Positions 17,131 through 25,041 of a DNA stretch of 64,000 nt are shown here, piece by piece. Source of the DNA: SLHU01 sp009929975 (GTDB lineage Bacteria > Bacillota > Clostridia > Saccharofermentanales > UBA5734). Below the pieces are notes generated by a model that worked only from the letters and a program-made list of their open reading frames with translations, ran no database searches and was not told where the DNA came from. Positions within the stretch are counted from its first letter, which is position 1. Each line of letters begins with the position of its first letter. Where the stretch lies: positions 1,426,001 through 1,490,000 of the forward strand of contig JAXGZQ010000001.1 of assembly GCA_040776905.1 (NCBI GenBank). Reading direction: 5' to 3'. The translations under genes and the position numbers were made by a program.

Positions 17131-18399
17131 TTACTTTTTCGTGTATGCTGTTCCTCTTCCTTTCCCCTTTCTCTGAATTGCGTTTTTCTCTATTAGTCGA
17201 TTAAGCACTCGGATAATCTTATCTTTTGATAGATTTGTGACTTCTTGTATTTCTGATCTTGTTTTGGGCATATTTATAGACAATGATTCAAAAACGCGTT
17301 GTTCATCCAACGTAAAAATATCTATGCTTTCTTGGGTTTTAGGGAGGATTACAATGATAGAGTTATCAAAAATTTTGAACTCAGGTTTTTGATAGCTCGA
17401 GGCATAAGCAGTGTTAATTCGTTTTATTCCGGTTCCGAACATTTCAATATATTTCAATCTGAAAAAGATGTTACCGATTATTGGATTTCTGAGCATGGAT
17501 ATTTGACCTGATAAATATTCTTCTTTGGATATACCGTAAGGCAACCCGCCAGGAGATGATATTTCAATATGATCAGGATACATCGACACCATAATTGCTG
17601 AGCTAATGTCCCAAGTGCGATGAACTAAAGCGTTTGCCAATGCTTCGCGAAAGGCTTTTTCAGGTATAGAAAATTGCCTGTTTCTTCTTTTACCATCAAT
17701 GACTTCTGTTGAATAATTCTTGCTAAACATCCTTAGTCCTGTTTCAAATTGATTGATAATGGAAGTTTGATTAATTATTTCCCGATCTTTGAACTCGTCA
17801 ATACTATTACCGAATAAAACTATGTCAATACCAGGAAAAGTGTTTTGATCAGATAGCAATTCCGCTGCTATGTTGTATCCTTCTTTGTCAGAGAATAAAT
17901 TGAGCGTCTTAAGAATGTCACTGGTTAAACCCTCTATCTGCAGCGTCTCGATCATCTTTTGTTCTAGTGTTTGAAAGCTGAGATCATTCAGCTTTGATGG
18001 TAAACTTTCAAAACTTCGATTAGTACCTTCTAATATTAATCGATTTAACTCTGTTCTATCTACTTCAATGGTTGCTGTATCGGCTCTCTTGTAAGCCTTG
18101 TTTTTGTAGAAGTAGGGTTTTGAACTACCTTCAAATACGCTTAATCTAATTGTGCATTCTGTTTCATCAATAGTCAGTTCGAAGTCAGGGGTGGGATTCA
18201 GATTATCATTGATTTTATTTTCAATGTTTAGGGCAAATTTCTTCGGATCATCAACACCAATGACTTCTCCATCATTACTTATTCCAAAGATGATCATACC
18301 ATCGCCAAAATTCGCATAAGCGCTAACTGTTTTAAGAAACGAATTTGTTAGGGTTTGCTTAAATTCCAATTTTTTAGACTCTTGCATATTTGACTTCAC
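17131..18399 (-). CDS. AlbA_2-domain / HTH transcriptional regulator
   Basis: 422 residues. The N-terminus matches the AlbA_2 (Schlafen-like) domain: ESKKLEFKQTLTNSFLKTVSAYANFGDGMIIFGI in part, with YKRADTATIEVDR. The middle has the GHKL-like block FREALANALVHRTW, then IEISSPGGLPYGIS and MFGTGIKRI, usual for this family. The C-terminus is a winged helix (TRSEIQEVTNLSKDKIIRVL). Such proteins are putative regulators, often in mobile DNA. The frame opens at GTG 18399; ATG 18387 is an alternative with AGGTGA upstream. A minus-strand TTGCAA-17-TATAAT promoter with overlapping repeats suggests autoregulation. Confidence 0.8.
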   Translation of the reverse strand: MKSNMQESKKLEFKQTLTNSFLKTVSAYANFGDGMIIFGISNDGEVIGVDDPKKFALNIENKINDNLNPTPDFELTIDETECTIRLSVFEGSSKPYFYKNKAYKRADTATIEVDRTELNRLILEGTNRSFESLPSKLNDLSFQTLEQKMIETLQIEGLTSDILKTLNLFSDKEGYNIAAELLSDQNTFPGIDIVLFGNSIDEFKDREIINQTSIINQFETGLRMFSKNYSTEVIDGKRRNRQFSIPEKAFREALANALVHRTWDISSAIMVSMYPDHIEISSPGGLPYGISKEEYLSGQISMLRNPIIGNIFFRLKYIEMFGTGIKRINTAYASSYQKPEFKIFDNSIIVILPKTQESIDIFTLDEQRVFESLSINMPKTRSEIQEVTNLSKDKIIRVLNRLIEKNAIQRKGKGRGTAYTKK

Positions 18400-18413
18400 C
18401 TACCTCTGATATA

Positions 18414-18442
18414 ATTATATGCCGATTTAGAGGAGCTTGCAA
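18414..18442 (-). promoter_or_regulatory. Promoter of the AlbA_2 regulator gene
   Basis: Minus strand: TTGCAA (18442-18437), 17-base spacer, TATAAT (18419-18414). The -35 box overlaps the repeat at 18440-18471. Confidence 0.7.
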
Positions 18443-18487
18443 CGAAAAAAGAATCGTTGCATTTTTCGTTGCAATTTACAACGAAAA
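18440..18487. promoter_or_regulatory. Operator-like repeats upstream of the AlbA_2 gene
   Basis: 18440-18471 is the second copy of the 32-bp repeat at 17084. It is followed by an inverted repeat of TTTTCGTTG and CAACGAAAA (18463-18487). Likely binding sites of the regulator itself. Confidence 0.6.
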
Positions 18488-18521
18488 GGGTCGGGTAGAG
18501 TTATAGATGAAAGAAATCTAA

Positions 18522-18539
18522 ACGTACTATTTGCGTACT
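18522..18539 (+). repeat. Paired CGTACT boxes near the right island end
   Basis: ACGTACTATTTGCGTACT, matching the pair at 971 apart from the spacer. Confidence 0.4.
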
Positions 18540-18543
18540 GATT

Positions 18544-18639
18544 ATTCCCTGAGACGTCAAAATAATGAAAAATATGAGACAAAATTGGCCTTTTTGAGGC
18601 TGTTTTGGCCGAAAAAAGGCCTGGGTTTGCGAGTGGGAA
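18544..18639 (+). repeat. Island right-end repeat, copy B
   Basis: Second copy of the repeat at 12772-12866, including the GGCC hairpin and the att core. Confidence 0.9.
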
Positions 18640-18642
18640 TGA
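18631..18642 (+). other. attR-like core (E-W-E-stop)
   Basis: GAGTGGGAATGA would give guaA the ending E-W-E with a TGA stop if everything from 901 onward were excised. Likely outer right end of the island. Confidence 0.7.
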
Positions 18643-18718
18643 TGGTTGTCATTGTTTTCACTCCCTGTCCTCGGCGCTGCGCGCCTGCGAGATGGTCGTG
18701 AAAACAACAACAACCATC
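18641..18718. repeat. Long inverted repeat just outside the right att core
   Basis: The arms 18641-18661 and 18698-18718 pair at 19 of 21 positions around a GC-rich loop. No T-run follows. It may be the original guaA downstream hairpin. Confidence 0.6.
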
Positions 18719-19036
18719 TGCAGTGCGGTAAGCCGATGTGAGCAGGATGTTCTGGGTGTCTGGTGTGAAGTGGCGCGGAATGGTTGTTCAGTGATTAACG
18801 AGGAGCCGGAGAGGGATGACGTCAGGGCCCCTTTGCTGTCTTCGTCGCTGCTCTCCTGTGGAAGGTCGCTAATAATATTACTGAGTCTGCATTAACGAGT
18901 AATTGAATAGTGGTTATTTTCTAAATGGAAATAACCACCATCAGAATGGATCAGCTTCTGATGAAATTCAGATGTAACCAACTATTTCCATTATGTAAAT
19001 AGTTGGTACAGTCATGGGTTAAGTTCAGTTTTTGGT
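18719..19036. other. Non-coding stretch with two hairpins
   Basis: No gene seen. It holds GTGGTTATTT/AAATAACCAC (18910-18938) and ACCAACTATTT/AAATAGTTGGT (18977-19007), both A/T-rich dyads of unknown role just before the IS1380 relic. Confidence 0.5.
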
Positions 19037-19465
19037 ACAATCATTGTCGTGTCTCGTGTATTGAAAACGGAACAAGAAAGAGCACAATTATCACTTTTAG
19101 AGGGTGCTGAATACGTTTTCTTTGTGACAAACGCCGCTTTGCTTTCAGAAAAAGTTGTTATCTCTTATGAAAAGCGTGGCAATGCTGAAAATTACATTAA
19201 AGAAGCAAAATACGACATGGCAGTGAGACATCTTTTGTTGAAATCGTTTTGGGCAAACGAAGCCATGTTTCAGATGATGATGGTTTCGTATAATCTGTTC
19301 ATGCTATTCAAGTTTGATTCGTCGAGCGTAGCGGAATACAGACAGCAAATAAAGATCTTCCGTTTGAAGTATGTATTTCTAGCTGCCAAAATAATCAAGA
19401 CCGCCGGATACATCATGATGTGGTTATCGGAAAACTATCCGTATAAGAATGAATCCAAAAAATGA
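19037..19465 (+). pseudogene. IS1380-family transposase C-terminal fragment
   Basis: About 140 residues match the end of IS4/IS1380-type DDE transposases: YEKRGNAENYIKEAKYDMAV carries the Y..RG..E.....K signature around the catalytic Glu. The catalytic Asp residues and more than half the protein are absent. The frame can be read from about 19037, where it begins abruptly after a stop, with no RBS. A decayed insertion-sequence remnant outside the island. Confidence 0.8.
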
Positions 19466-19561
19466 TTCGAAGTGAAGCAATTTTTAAGAACGGGGATGAT
19501 AATGCAAAAATATTGTACAATGTAGTGGTAATGTCTAGATTCATTGAGAATCGGTCTACGG

Positions 19562-19567
19562 TTGACA
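19562..19567 (+). promoter_or_regulatory. TTGACA element upstream of the dehydratase gene
   Basis: A consensus -35 hexamer about 114 bases before the start at 19681; no clear -10 was recognised. Confidence 0.25.
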
Positions 19568-19680
19568 ATGAATTTTAACAGACATGGAATCTGGGATACA
19601 AAAAGACTCGCATGCGTTCTCGCAAATGTACCGGCAGAACCTGAAATATCTTCGCAATCTCAGGATTGAAGGGAGTCAAG

Positions 19681-20886
19681 ATGAAAATTATCGATTTGAA
19701 ATGTGCTGAAATGGGTGAGAATCTGGTTGTCCGCGTGGTCACGGACAAGGGCATTGACGGATATGGTCAAACGGAAATCAACTGCAAATTCCTGAAACCC
19801 TTGATCCCCTACTATAAGAACCTGATCCTTGGAAGCGACCCCACCGATGTGGAAAGAACGATGCTTCGCATCCGCAATCGAGGAGCTTTCAAGCCATGGG
19901 GCAAGTTGGTCAGCACGATCGAAATGGCACTGTGGGATATTGCAGGCAAGAATGCCGGATTGCCTGTATACAAACTGTTGGGTGGCAAAATTCGTGATGA
20001 AGTGCTTGTCTACAAAACGGGATACTATGTTCATCCGAAAATGCCGCATCAGAACCCTGTTTCCGCAAAACAGTGGGGAGAAAACATCGTCATGATCAGT
20101 GAGTTGGAAGAAGGCTTTACCATGGCAAAACTCGCGTTTGCCTATCATGGCCTGTGGATCGACAACCAGATGAAAGGCTATTCGTATGCTGCGATGGATA
20201 AGGCGCATATGCCACCTAAAGGCATCATGACGGAACGTGGATTGAATTACATGATTGAATATGTGGACGAATTGAAAGGAATCATTGGGGATAAAATCGG
20301 CCTTGCCCTGGATTGCGGACCGGGCCTCATGCCGCAGGATGCCATGAAATTTGCCAAAGCGATGGACCCGTACAACCTGATGTGGTTGGAAGACATGATC
20401 ACAGGCGACTATTCACCTCATGTATCCGCGCACTTGTACAGGGATATCACGGTCAATACGACAACCCCCATTCATACCGGAGAGCAGGTGTACCTGCGGG
20501 AGAATTTCATTGAATTGATTGAAAATCAGGCGGTGAACATTGTGGGTCCGGATCCGGCCGATGTTGGCGGCATTGCGGAACTGAAGCGCATCGCGGAATT
20601 CGCGGATCTTCATGGCATCGCAATGGCCCCTCACGGAACCTATGATGGCATTTTCGGCATGGCCGCACTGACCCATGTATCAGCCACCATGCCGCAAAAC
20701 TATATCGCCTTTGAATATCCACAGGCGAATCCATTGTGGTGGTATGACATCGTGGACGGACTGGAATATCCCCTGGTGAAAAACGGCCATATCAAGGTGA
20801 GTGACAAACCTGGCTTGGGTGTGGAGTTCAATGTGAACAGAGCCAGTCAATATCTGTCTGACGAAGACAAGGGATTTTTCCTGTGA
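19681..20886 (+). CDS. Mandelate racemase/enolase-superfamily sugar-acid dehydratase
   Basis: 401-residue TIM-barrel enzyme that probably dehydrates or epimerises a sugar acid by metal-assisted proton abstraction. The capping domain is followed by the MR signature EMALWDIAGKNAGLPVYKLL. Metal ligands fit Asp211 (LALDCG), Glu237 (WLEDM) and Glu268 (HTGEQ); His318 in MAPHG is a likely general base, as in dehydratases of the mannonate/galactonate type. GGGAGT precedes ATG 19681; a TTG at 19666 is in frame but lacks an RBS. The substrate cannot be set from sequence. It starts the sugar-related part of the window. Confidence 0.85.
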   Translation: MKIIDLKCAEMGENLVVRVVTDKGIDGYGQTEINCKFLKPLIPYYKNLILGSDPTDVERTMLRIRNRGAFKPWGKLVSTIEMALWDIAGKNAGLPVYKLLGGKIRDEVLVYKTGYYVHPKMPHQNPVSAKQWGENIVMISELEEGFTMAKLAFAYHGLWIDNQMKGYSYAAMDKAHMPPKGIMTERGLNYMIEYVDELKGIIGDKIGLALDCGPGLMPQDAMKFAKAMDPYNLMWLEDMITGDYSPHVSAHLYRDITVNTTTPIHTGEQVYLRENFIELIENQAVNIVGPDPADVGGIAELKRIAEFADLHGIAMAPHGTYDGIFGMAALTHVSATMPQNYIAFEYPQANPLWWYDIVDGLEYPLVKNGHIKVSDKPGLGVEFNVNRASQYLSDEDKGFFL

Positions 20887-21128
20887 TCAGCCGGATTTCC
20901 TGACATGATACGCCATAAGCGGATCTCTTGAACTGTCTGGACCATCAAAGCAAGGTCCCTGTACAACTGTCCTGCCCGAAAGCAGAGCGAGTCCGGTCCT
21001 GGGAATACATCGGCATCAGGTTGGTAGATCGGTGTATAGTGTCCGTTTATCCGTGGTATTTTCATGGCTGCTCCTTGGAATTGGCGAAGATTGTTTCTGT
21101 TGAAGAAAATCCTTCTTGATCTTCACAA

Positions 21129-21983
21129 TCAAAGCAAATATATCTCGCCTTGTTTCGGAATGGTCAGCCTGCTTTGTACCTCCTCCAGCAGGCCTGCCTT
21201 CAGTTCCTGTGGATAGCCTCTGGTCCAGAACGCGTTATCGGGATTCGTTCGGTAGGTGTTGAAGTGCTGGCAAAAAATATGGTTCGGATGAATCGCTTGA
21301 ATCAAGTCAATCGATGGCTGGATATACGTGTTATGTTCCGTTGGTGAAACAAAAAGCAGATCAACCGGCGGCATTTCCAAATGCTCCTGCAGCAGGACCG
21401 TATCTCCGGGCTGATAAACCGTCTGTCCGGCCAACTCGAAATAATAGCCGCAATCATCGAGGTTGGCGCCTTTGTATATCGAGTTGCCGATATGGCCATG
21501 CAGGGCTCTTAACGCCAGAACATCAATTCCGCAGATCGTATGATGCTCACCGGGTTTGATCGGATGACGTCTTGCATCCGGAATCCCAATCTGGACCGCC
21601 TTCTCCATACCGCTCAGAGGCAGCAGAAAGTGGCAGTGCGACTTGTTGATCAGTTCAGCCACGGTTCGGGCATTAAAATGATCATCATGCTCATGTGTGA
21701 TCATCAGCAAGTCGAGTTCCGGGCCCAGTTCATCCAGGGTCATCGGCGGCGGGGCAAGCCGTTCGCTCAGATAAAAATCCAGATCTGTCGCGATAAGAAG
21801 AGAACCATCAGTCATCAGCCAGCCGTCATTCCCGGTCCATAGCAGACCCAGCCGTTTTTCTGGCTCTAAAGGAGCTGTTGCATCGCTTTGGTTTGGCTGC
21901 GCGGGATCGGCAGTTGAATTTGATGCTTCGTATCGGGCGCTGTGCTTCAACCGCTGGATGAGAGATTTGTTTTCGTCTGACAT
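21129..21983 (-). CDS. Metallo-beta-lactamase-fold hydrolase (UlaG-like)
   Basis: 284-residue cytoplasmic MBL-fold protein. The zinc motif is THEHDDH, with further ligand candidates LHGHIG, YQPGDT and the C-terminal FCQHFNTYR. Overall layout resembles UlaG-type lactonases/phosphodiesterases. ATG 21983 has GGAGC upstream at good spacing; the open frame extends further to 22217 but without an RBS and overlapping the promoter of the URO-D gene. Residues 20-45 are a Ser/Ala/Pro-rich linker. It is divergent from the next gene. The substrate is unknown. Confidence 0.8.
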   Translation of the reverse strand: MSDENKSLIQRLKHSARYEASNSTADPAQPNQSDATAPLEPEKRLGLLWTGNDGWLMTDGSLLIATDLDFYLSERLAPPPMTLDELGPELDLLMITHEHDDHFNARTVAELINKSHCHFLLPLSGMEKAVQIGIPDARRHPIKPGEHHTICGIDVLALRALHGHIGNSIYKGANLDDCGYYFELAGQTVYQPGDTVLLQEHLEMPPVDLLFVSPTEHNTYIQPSIDLIQAIHPNHIFCQHFNTYRTNPDNAFWTRGYPQELKAGLLEEVQSRLTIPKQGEIYLL

Positions 21984-22124
21984 GGCGCTGCTCCTTTTCC
22001 AATTTGGATGCTGGCTGATCAACCGTATTATACAACAGTGATCCCGTTTGATAGTCTGCAGCGTCTGTCTGGATCTGTTGCGGAAGATCCCGCATAATGG
22101 AGCTCTAGACAGGAGGTCGCCACC

Positions 22125-23189
22125 ATGAATCAGCTTGATCGCTTCAGGGCAACGGTTGCCCATGAACCTCATGAGTCTCTTCTTTATTATGCCCATTTTA
22201 CACCTGCCGCTGAACAATCCCTGCGATCCTATCTGAATCTTTCAGACGATACGGATCTGTTTTCCTATTTTGAGATGTTTCATCCGGTTGAAGTTACACT
22301 CAGACCGCCTGAAGGGGCAAAGTCGGTTGACTTCAGCCGTTATTTTGCCGATATTGATCGGCCGGACCGCGCGTTCATCAATCATTTAGGCGTGCTGGAA
22401 ATCCCCGGCAGTCTCTATCATTTTACTTCGTATACGAGCCCGCTTCGTCATGCTGAAACGATTGAAGAGGTGCTCGATTTTCCCTATCCGAACGTTGACC
22501 GGTACACTGAGGACCACATGGCCGCCGCTGTAAAAGAGGCTCATCGGCAGGGTAAAGTTGCCAGCTGCAGCATGATGCACATGTACGAAGATGCCTGGCA
22601 GATCCGCGGCTATGAACCTTTTCTGATGGACATGATCAGTCAGCCGGATATCTGTGAGTATATCCTTGATCAGATCATGCATAAGAATCTTCTCAAGGCC
22701 GAAGCCGCCGCCAGAGCCGGCGTGGATCTGATCATCAGCGGCGATGATGTGGCCAGCCAGCGCAGCCTGATGTTCGCGCCCGACCAGTGGCGTCATTTTA
22801 TCAAACAACGCTGGGCCAGAGTGTACGCGGCGGCCAGGAAAATCAAACCGGATATCGAGATCTGGTATCACAGCGATGGCAATATCATGGAGATTATTCC
22901 TGAGCTGATTGAAATTGGCGTCACTATTCTTAATCCGGTTCAACCGGAATGTCTCGATCTGCAGGCCGTCAAACAGCAGTTCGGCCGGCAGATCGTCATG
23001 AACGGGACGATCGGCACCCAGACAACGATGCCGTTCGGGTCGGTTGAAGATGTTCGCAAGGTGACGGTAAGCCGCAAGAAAGAATTTGGCTACGATGGCG
23101 CGCTGATTTTGTCACCGACGCATGTGCTTGAACCCGAAGTACCACCCGAAAACATGGTGGCCTTTTTTGAGGCGTGCCGCTTATCTTGA
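22125..23189 (+). CDS. Uroporphyrinogen-decarboxylase-family protein
   Basis: 354-residue TIM-barrel protein of the URO-D/MtaA superfamily. In carbohydrate clusters of Firmicutes these are not haem enzymes but probable methyl- or one-carbon-transferases. Visible blocks are AGVDLIISGDDVASQRSLMF, WYHSDGNIMEIIPELIEIGV and LNPVQPE. The Cys expected in the family's HSCGD motif is Asp here (His249-S-D-G-N), so zinc binding may be lost or altered. RBS AGGAGG at 22112-22117. A fragment of a second family member, with HSCGD, lies at 30141. Confidence 0.8.
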   Translation: MNQLDRFRATVAHEPHESLLYYAHFTPAAEQSLRSYLNLSDDTDLFSYFEMFHPVEVTLRPPEGAKSVDFSRYFADIDRPDRAFINHLGVLEIPGSLYHFTSYTSPLRHAETIEEVLDFPYPNVDRYTEDHMAAAVKEAHRQGKVASCSMMHMYEDAWQIRGYEPFLMDMISQPDICEYILDQIMHKNLLKAEAAARAGVDLIISGDDVASQRSLMFAPDQWRHFIKQRWARVYAAARKIKPDIEIWYHSDGNIMEIIPELIEIGVTILNPVQPECLDLQAVKQQFGRQIVMNGTIGTQTTMPFGSVEDVRKVTVSRKKEFGYDGALILSPTHVLEPEVPPENMVAFFEACRLS

Positions 23190-23199
23190 TTTTCTTCGG

Positions 23200-23229
23200 T
23201 TGATCTTGCAGGAAAAAGTTCAATAGAAT
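23200..23229 (+). promoter_or_regulatory. Promoter of the blaI-like gene
   Basis: TTGATC (23200-23205), 18 bases, TAGAAT (23224-23229). A CopY-like box lies directly downstream. Confidence 0.6.
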
Positions 23230-23231
23230 AA

Positions 23232-23245
23232 ACTATGTTTGTAGT
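23232..23245 (+). promoter_or_regulatory. CopY/BlaI-like operator, degenerate half
   Basis: ACTATGTTTGTAGT, the same as the perfect box at 24967-24980 except for two bases, and in the same context (AATAAACTA before it). It covers the transcription start region. Confidence 0.65.
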
Positions 23246-23266
23246 AATATACAGGAGGTACCTAAT

Positions 23267-23677
23267 TTGCCGCGAAACAGGAATGCTGCCGATAACAATG
23301 ATCTGGCGAATCAGATCAGCGAATCAGAACTGATTGTTATGCAGGTGATCTGGCAGGCAACTGAGCCCGTATCAGTTCAATATGTTCAGGATCAGATAAA
23401 CGAGACAGAAGGGTGGCAATATAATACGATTGCCACGTTTATGGTACGGTTGGCAGATAAGGGCTTTCTGGAGATCTGTCATCAGGACGGGCGGGGCAGG
23501 ACAAGATTATTTGTCCCCAAAATATCTGAGGAAGATTATCTGAAGAGTCATTTGAAACAGACGATAAAACGGCAGTTCCGTGGCTCGGCAAAAGCCTTTT
23601 TTGCGGCTTATATGTCGCAGGAAAAACTGGAAAAAGATGAAATTGATGAGCTGCGTGAATGGCTGGATAAGCAATAG
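23267..23677 (+). CDS. BlaI/MecI/CopY-family repressor
   Basis: 136-residue winged-helix repressor. LIVMQVIWQATEPVSVQYV, YNTIATFMVRLADKGFLE and the C-terminal dimerisation helices match the Penicillinase_R family. AGGAGGT at 23253-23259 is followed by a TTG start at 23267; no better ATG is in frame. In the family the paired membrane peptidase triggers loss of repression. TACA-NN-TGTA-like boxes around its own promoter and before the YfhO-type gene are the likely targets. The peptidase gene follows after 32 bases. Confidence 0.9.
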   Translation: MPRNRNAADNNDLANQISESELIVMQVIWQATEPVSVQYVQDQINETEGWQYNTIATFMVRLADKGFLEICHQDGRGRTRLFVPKISEEDYLKSHLKQTIKRQFRGSAKAFFAAYMSQEKLEKDEIDELREWLDKQ

Positions 23678-23709
23678 ATAGATTGATCTGCATTTGTGAT
23701 GAGGCGTTT

Positions 23710-24948
23710 ATGTTTAATAGTTTGACATCCTTGTTCTTGGTTCTGACCATTGCGTCGATTCCCGGCCAGTTAGTGGTTTTGTTTGTTGTCACTTTGTTCC
23801 AAAGAACGCGATTTGCCAGTGTAGATGCAAAAGTAAAAAAGCATCTCCTGCTTAGCAGCTACTTTCTGGCACTGGTGCCCATCGTCTATTTGATCACAAG
23901 CCAGGTTATCTCGTTATTTGCTTCAATGGATTATGGACCGTCTCAGTTTAACGGTGCTTATTACGCTCCTGACATCTCAGGGAGCATTTTTCGAAATGAA
24001 TGGGTCATGCCGATGGCGATGATCTGGTTTATTGGGGTCCTTTTCAATCTCTATCGTTCAAGACGCAGGCTGATGGATTTTCGCGATAAAATGTTGCTGG
24101 AAGGAACACTGTGTTCAATTCATCAGCTTGATGTTGATGCCGCTCAATTACCGGCACGAATCATCGACTACTTATCCCAATCGACCATTATCAAGCATCC
24201 TGAAGCTCAAAGCCCTTTGGTTTTCGGATATCGAAAGCGCTTTCTGATTATTCCTGACCAAACATTGACACAAAAACAGCTTCATATGATTCTCAGCCAC
24301 GAAATGACACATCTTATGCATAAAGATTTATGGATTAAACTTTTAGCTGAGTTGACACGCCTTGTCTTCTTCTATAATCCAATATTTATATACGCCTCTC
24401 AGCTGTTTGATGACATCTGTGAAGAGTTATGTGACCGTGCGGCCACCGCAAAAATGTCGTCATCAGAGAAGAAAGAATATGGCTATCTCCTGTTAAACCT
24501 GCTTGAACAGGCAGAGCCGGGAAATAAAATGACACAAGCAGCATTGTCGAAAGATAAAAAGCAACTGAAGAATCGTTTGCAAGCGATTCTTCATCCACAA
24601 CAAGTTTCACGCTTCAGACAAGGGTTTGCTTCCCTGATCGTTGTCATCGTGATGATGCTGTCCATCTCAGCCATCGTGATGATCATTCCCCAAGCGAATG
24701 AATGGAATCAGAGCCGACAAATAGTTGCCTCATATGAATTTGAACAGGATATTTACCCCACAACAACCTACATAGTATCGAATGATAGTGATTACTATGA
24801 AATGACCTATCCAGAGCCCTTGCTAACTGAGTATGATCCCAATGAAGCTGAAGATGATCCTTATCCAGATGACATGATCGTTGAAACTACGACGTTTGTC
24901 TCAAATGATGAATATATCATCAATCAAACTACAACTGTAGTTGACTAA
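23710..24948 (+). CDS. M56 (BlaR1/MecR1-type) membrane peptidase
   Basis: 412-residue integral membrane metallopeptidase, likely the sensor partner of the adjacent repressor. N-terminal membrane helices come first, then the zinc motif His197-EMTH in LSHEMTHLMHKD. A membrane helix at about 310-335 (FASLIVVIVMMLSISAIVMI) is followed by a short acidic tail ending NQTTTVVD. There is no penicillin-binding sensor domain, so it is not a beta-lactam sensor of the classical kind. The start is ATG 23710 with GATGAGG upstream. The end of the gene carries a TACA-NN-TGTA box. Confidence 0.85.
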   Translation: MFNSLTSLFLVLTIASIPGQLVVLFVVTLFQRTRFASVDAKVKKHLLLSSYFLALVPIVYLITSQVISLFASMDYGPSQFNGAYYAPDISGSIFRNEWVMPMAMIWFIGVLFNLYRSRRRLMDFRDKMLLEGTLCSIHQLDVDAAQLPARIIDYLSQSTIIKHPEAQSPLVFGYRKRFLIIPDQTLTQKQLHMILSHEMTHLMHKDLWIKLLAELTRLVFFYNPIFIYASQLFDDICEELCDRAATAKMSSSEKKEYGYLLLNLLEQAEPGNKMTQAALSKDKKQLKNRLQAILHPQQVSRFRQGFASLIVVIVMMLSISAIVMIIPQANEWNQSRQIVASYEFEQDIYPTTTYIVSNDSDYYEMTYPEPLLTEYDPNEAEDDPYPDDMIVETTTFVSNDEYIINQTTTVVD

Positions 24949-24980
24949 ACGCCGAATTACGAATAAACTACATTTGTAGT
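24929..24980 (+). promoter_or_regulatory. YfhO-side promoter flanked by two CopY-like boxes
   Basis: Box 1 is CTACAACTGTAG (24929-24940); -35 TTGACT (24941-24946); 17 bases; -10 TAAACT (24964-24969). Box 2 is ACTACATTTGTAGT (24967-24980), overlapping the -10. Both boxes fit TACA-NN-TGTA. Confidence 0.7.
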
Positions 24981-24983
24981 ATA

Positions 24984-25013
24984 AATACTCAGTCATTCGA
25001 CTGAGTATTTTTT
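24984..25013 (+). terminator. Terminator or leader attenuator before the YfhO gene
   Basis: AATACTCAGTC and GACTGAGTATT form a perfect 11-bp stem with a four-base loop and a following T-run. It ends the blaI-M56 transcript and lies just downstream of the boxed promoter. Confidence 0.85.
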
Positions 25014-25041
25014 ATGGTGTTCTGATCAGGATATTCAATTG

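Larger units (their letters stand above)
901..18640. mobile_element. Composite, degraded genomic island in the guaA 3' end
   Basis: The ten bases at the guaA stop (901-910) recur at 18631-18640, and with one change at 12858-12867. Between them lie an integrase-like fragment, truncated repA and parA, a conjugation-gene fragment, a signalling/surface-protein cargo and nested insertion sequences. The 3' end of guaA is a known integration site for tyrosine-recombinase islands in Firmicutes. No complete integrase or relaxase is visible, so the island looks unable to move by itself. The outer limits are inferred from the repeated core only. Confidence 0.75.

Noticed and set aside
20928..21119. 63-codon plus-strand frame between the dehydratase and MBL genes
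   Set aside because: No RBS and no recognisable family; the 242-base convergent gap otherwise shows no gene or clear terminator.
22125..23189. Haem biosynthesis hemE
   Set aside because: Context is sugar metabolism with no other haem genes, and the sequence blocks fit URO-D-like methyltransferases rather than true decarboxylases.
23267..24948. Beta-lactam resistance operon
   Set aside because: The M56 protein has no penicillin-binding domain and no beta-lactamase or PBP2a gene is nearby; the family match alone does not imply resistance.
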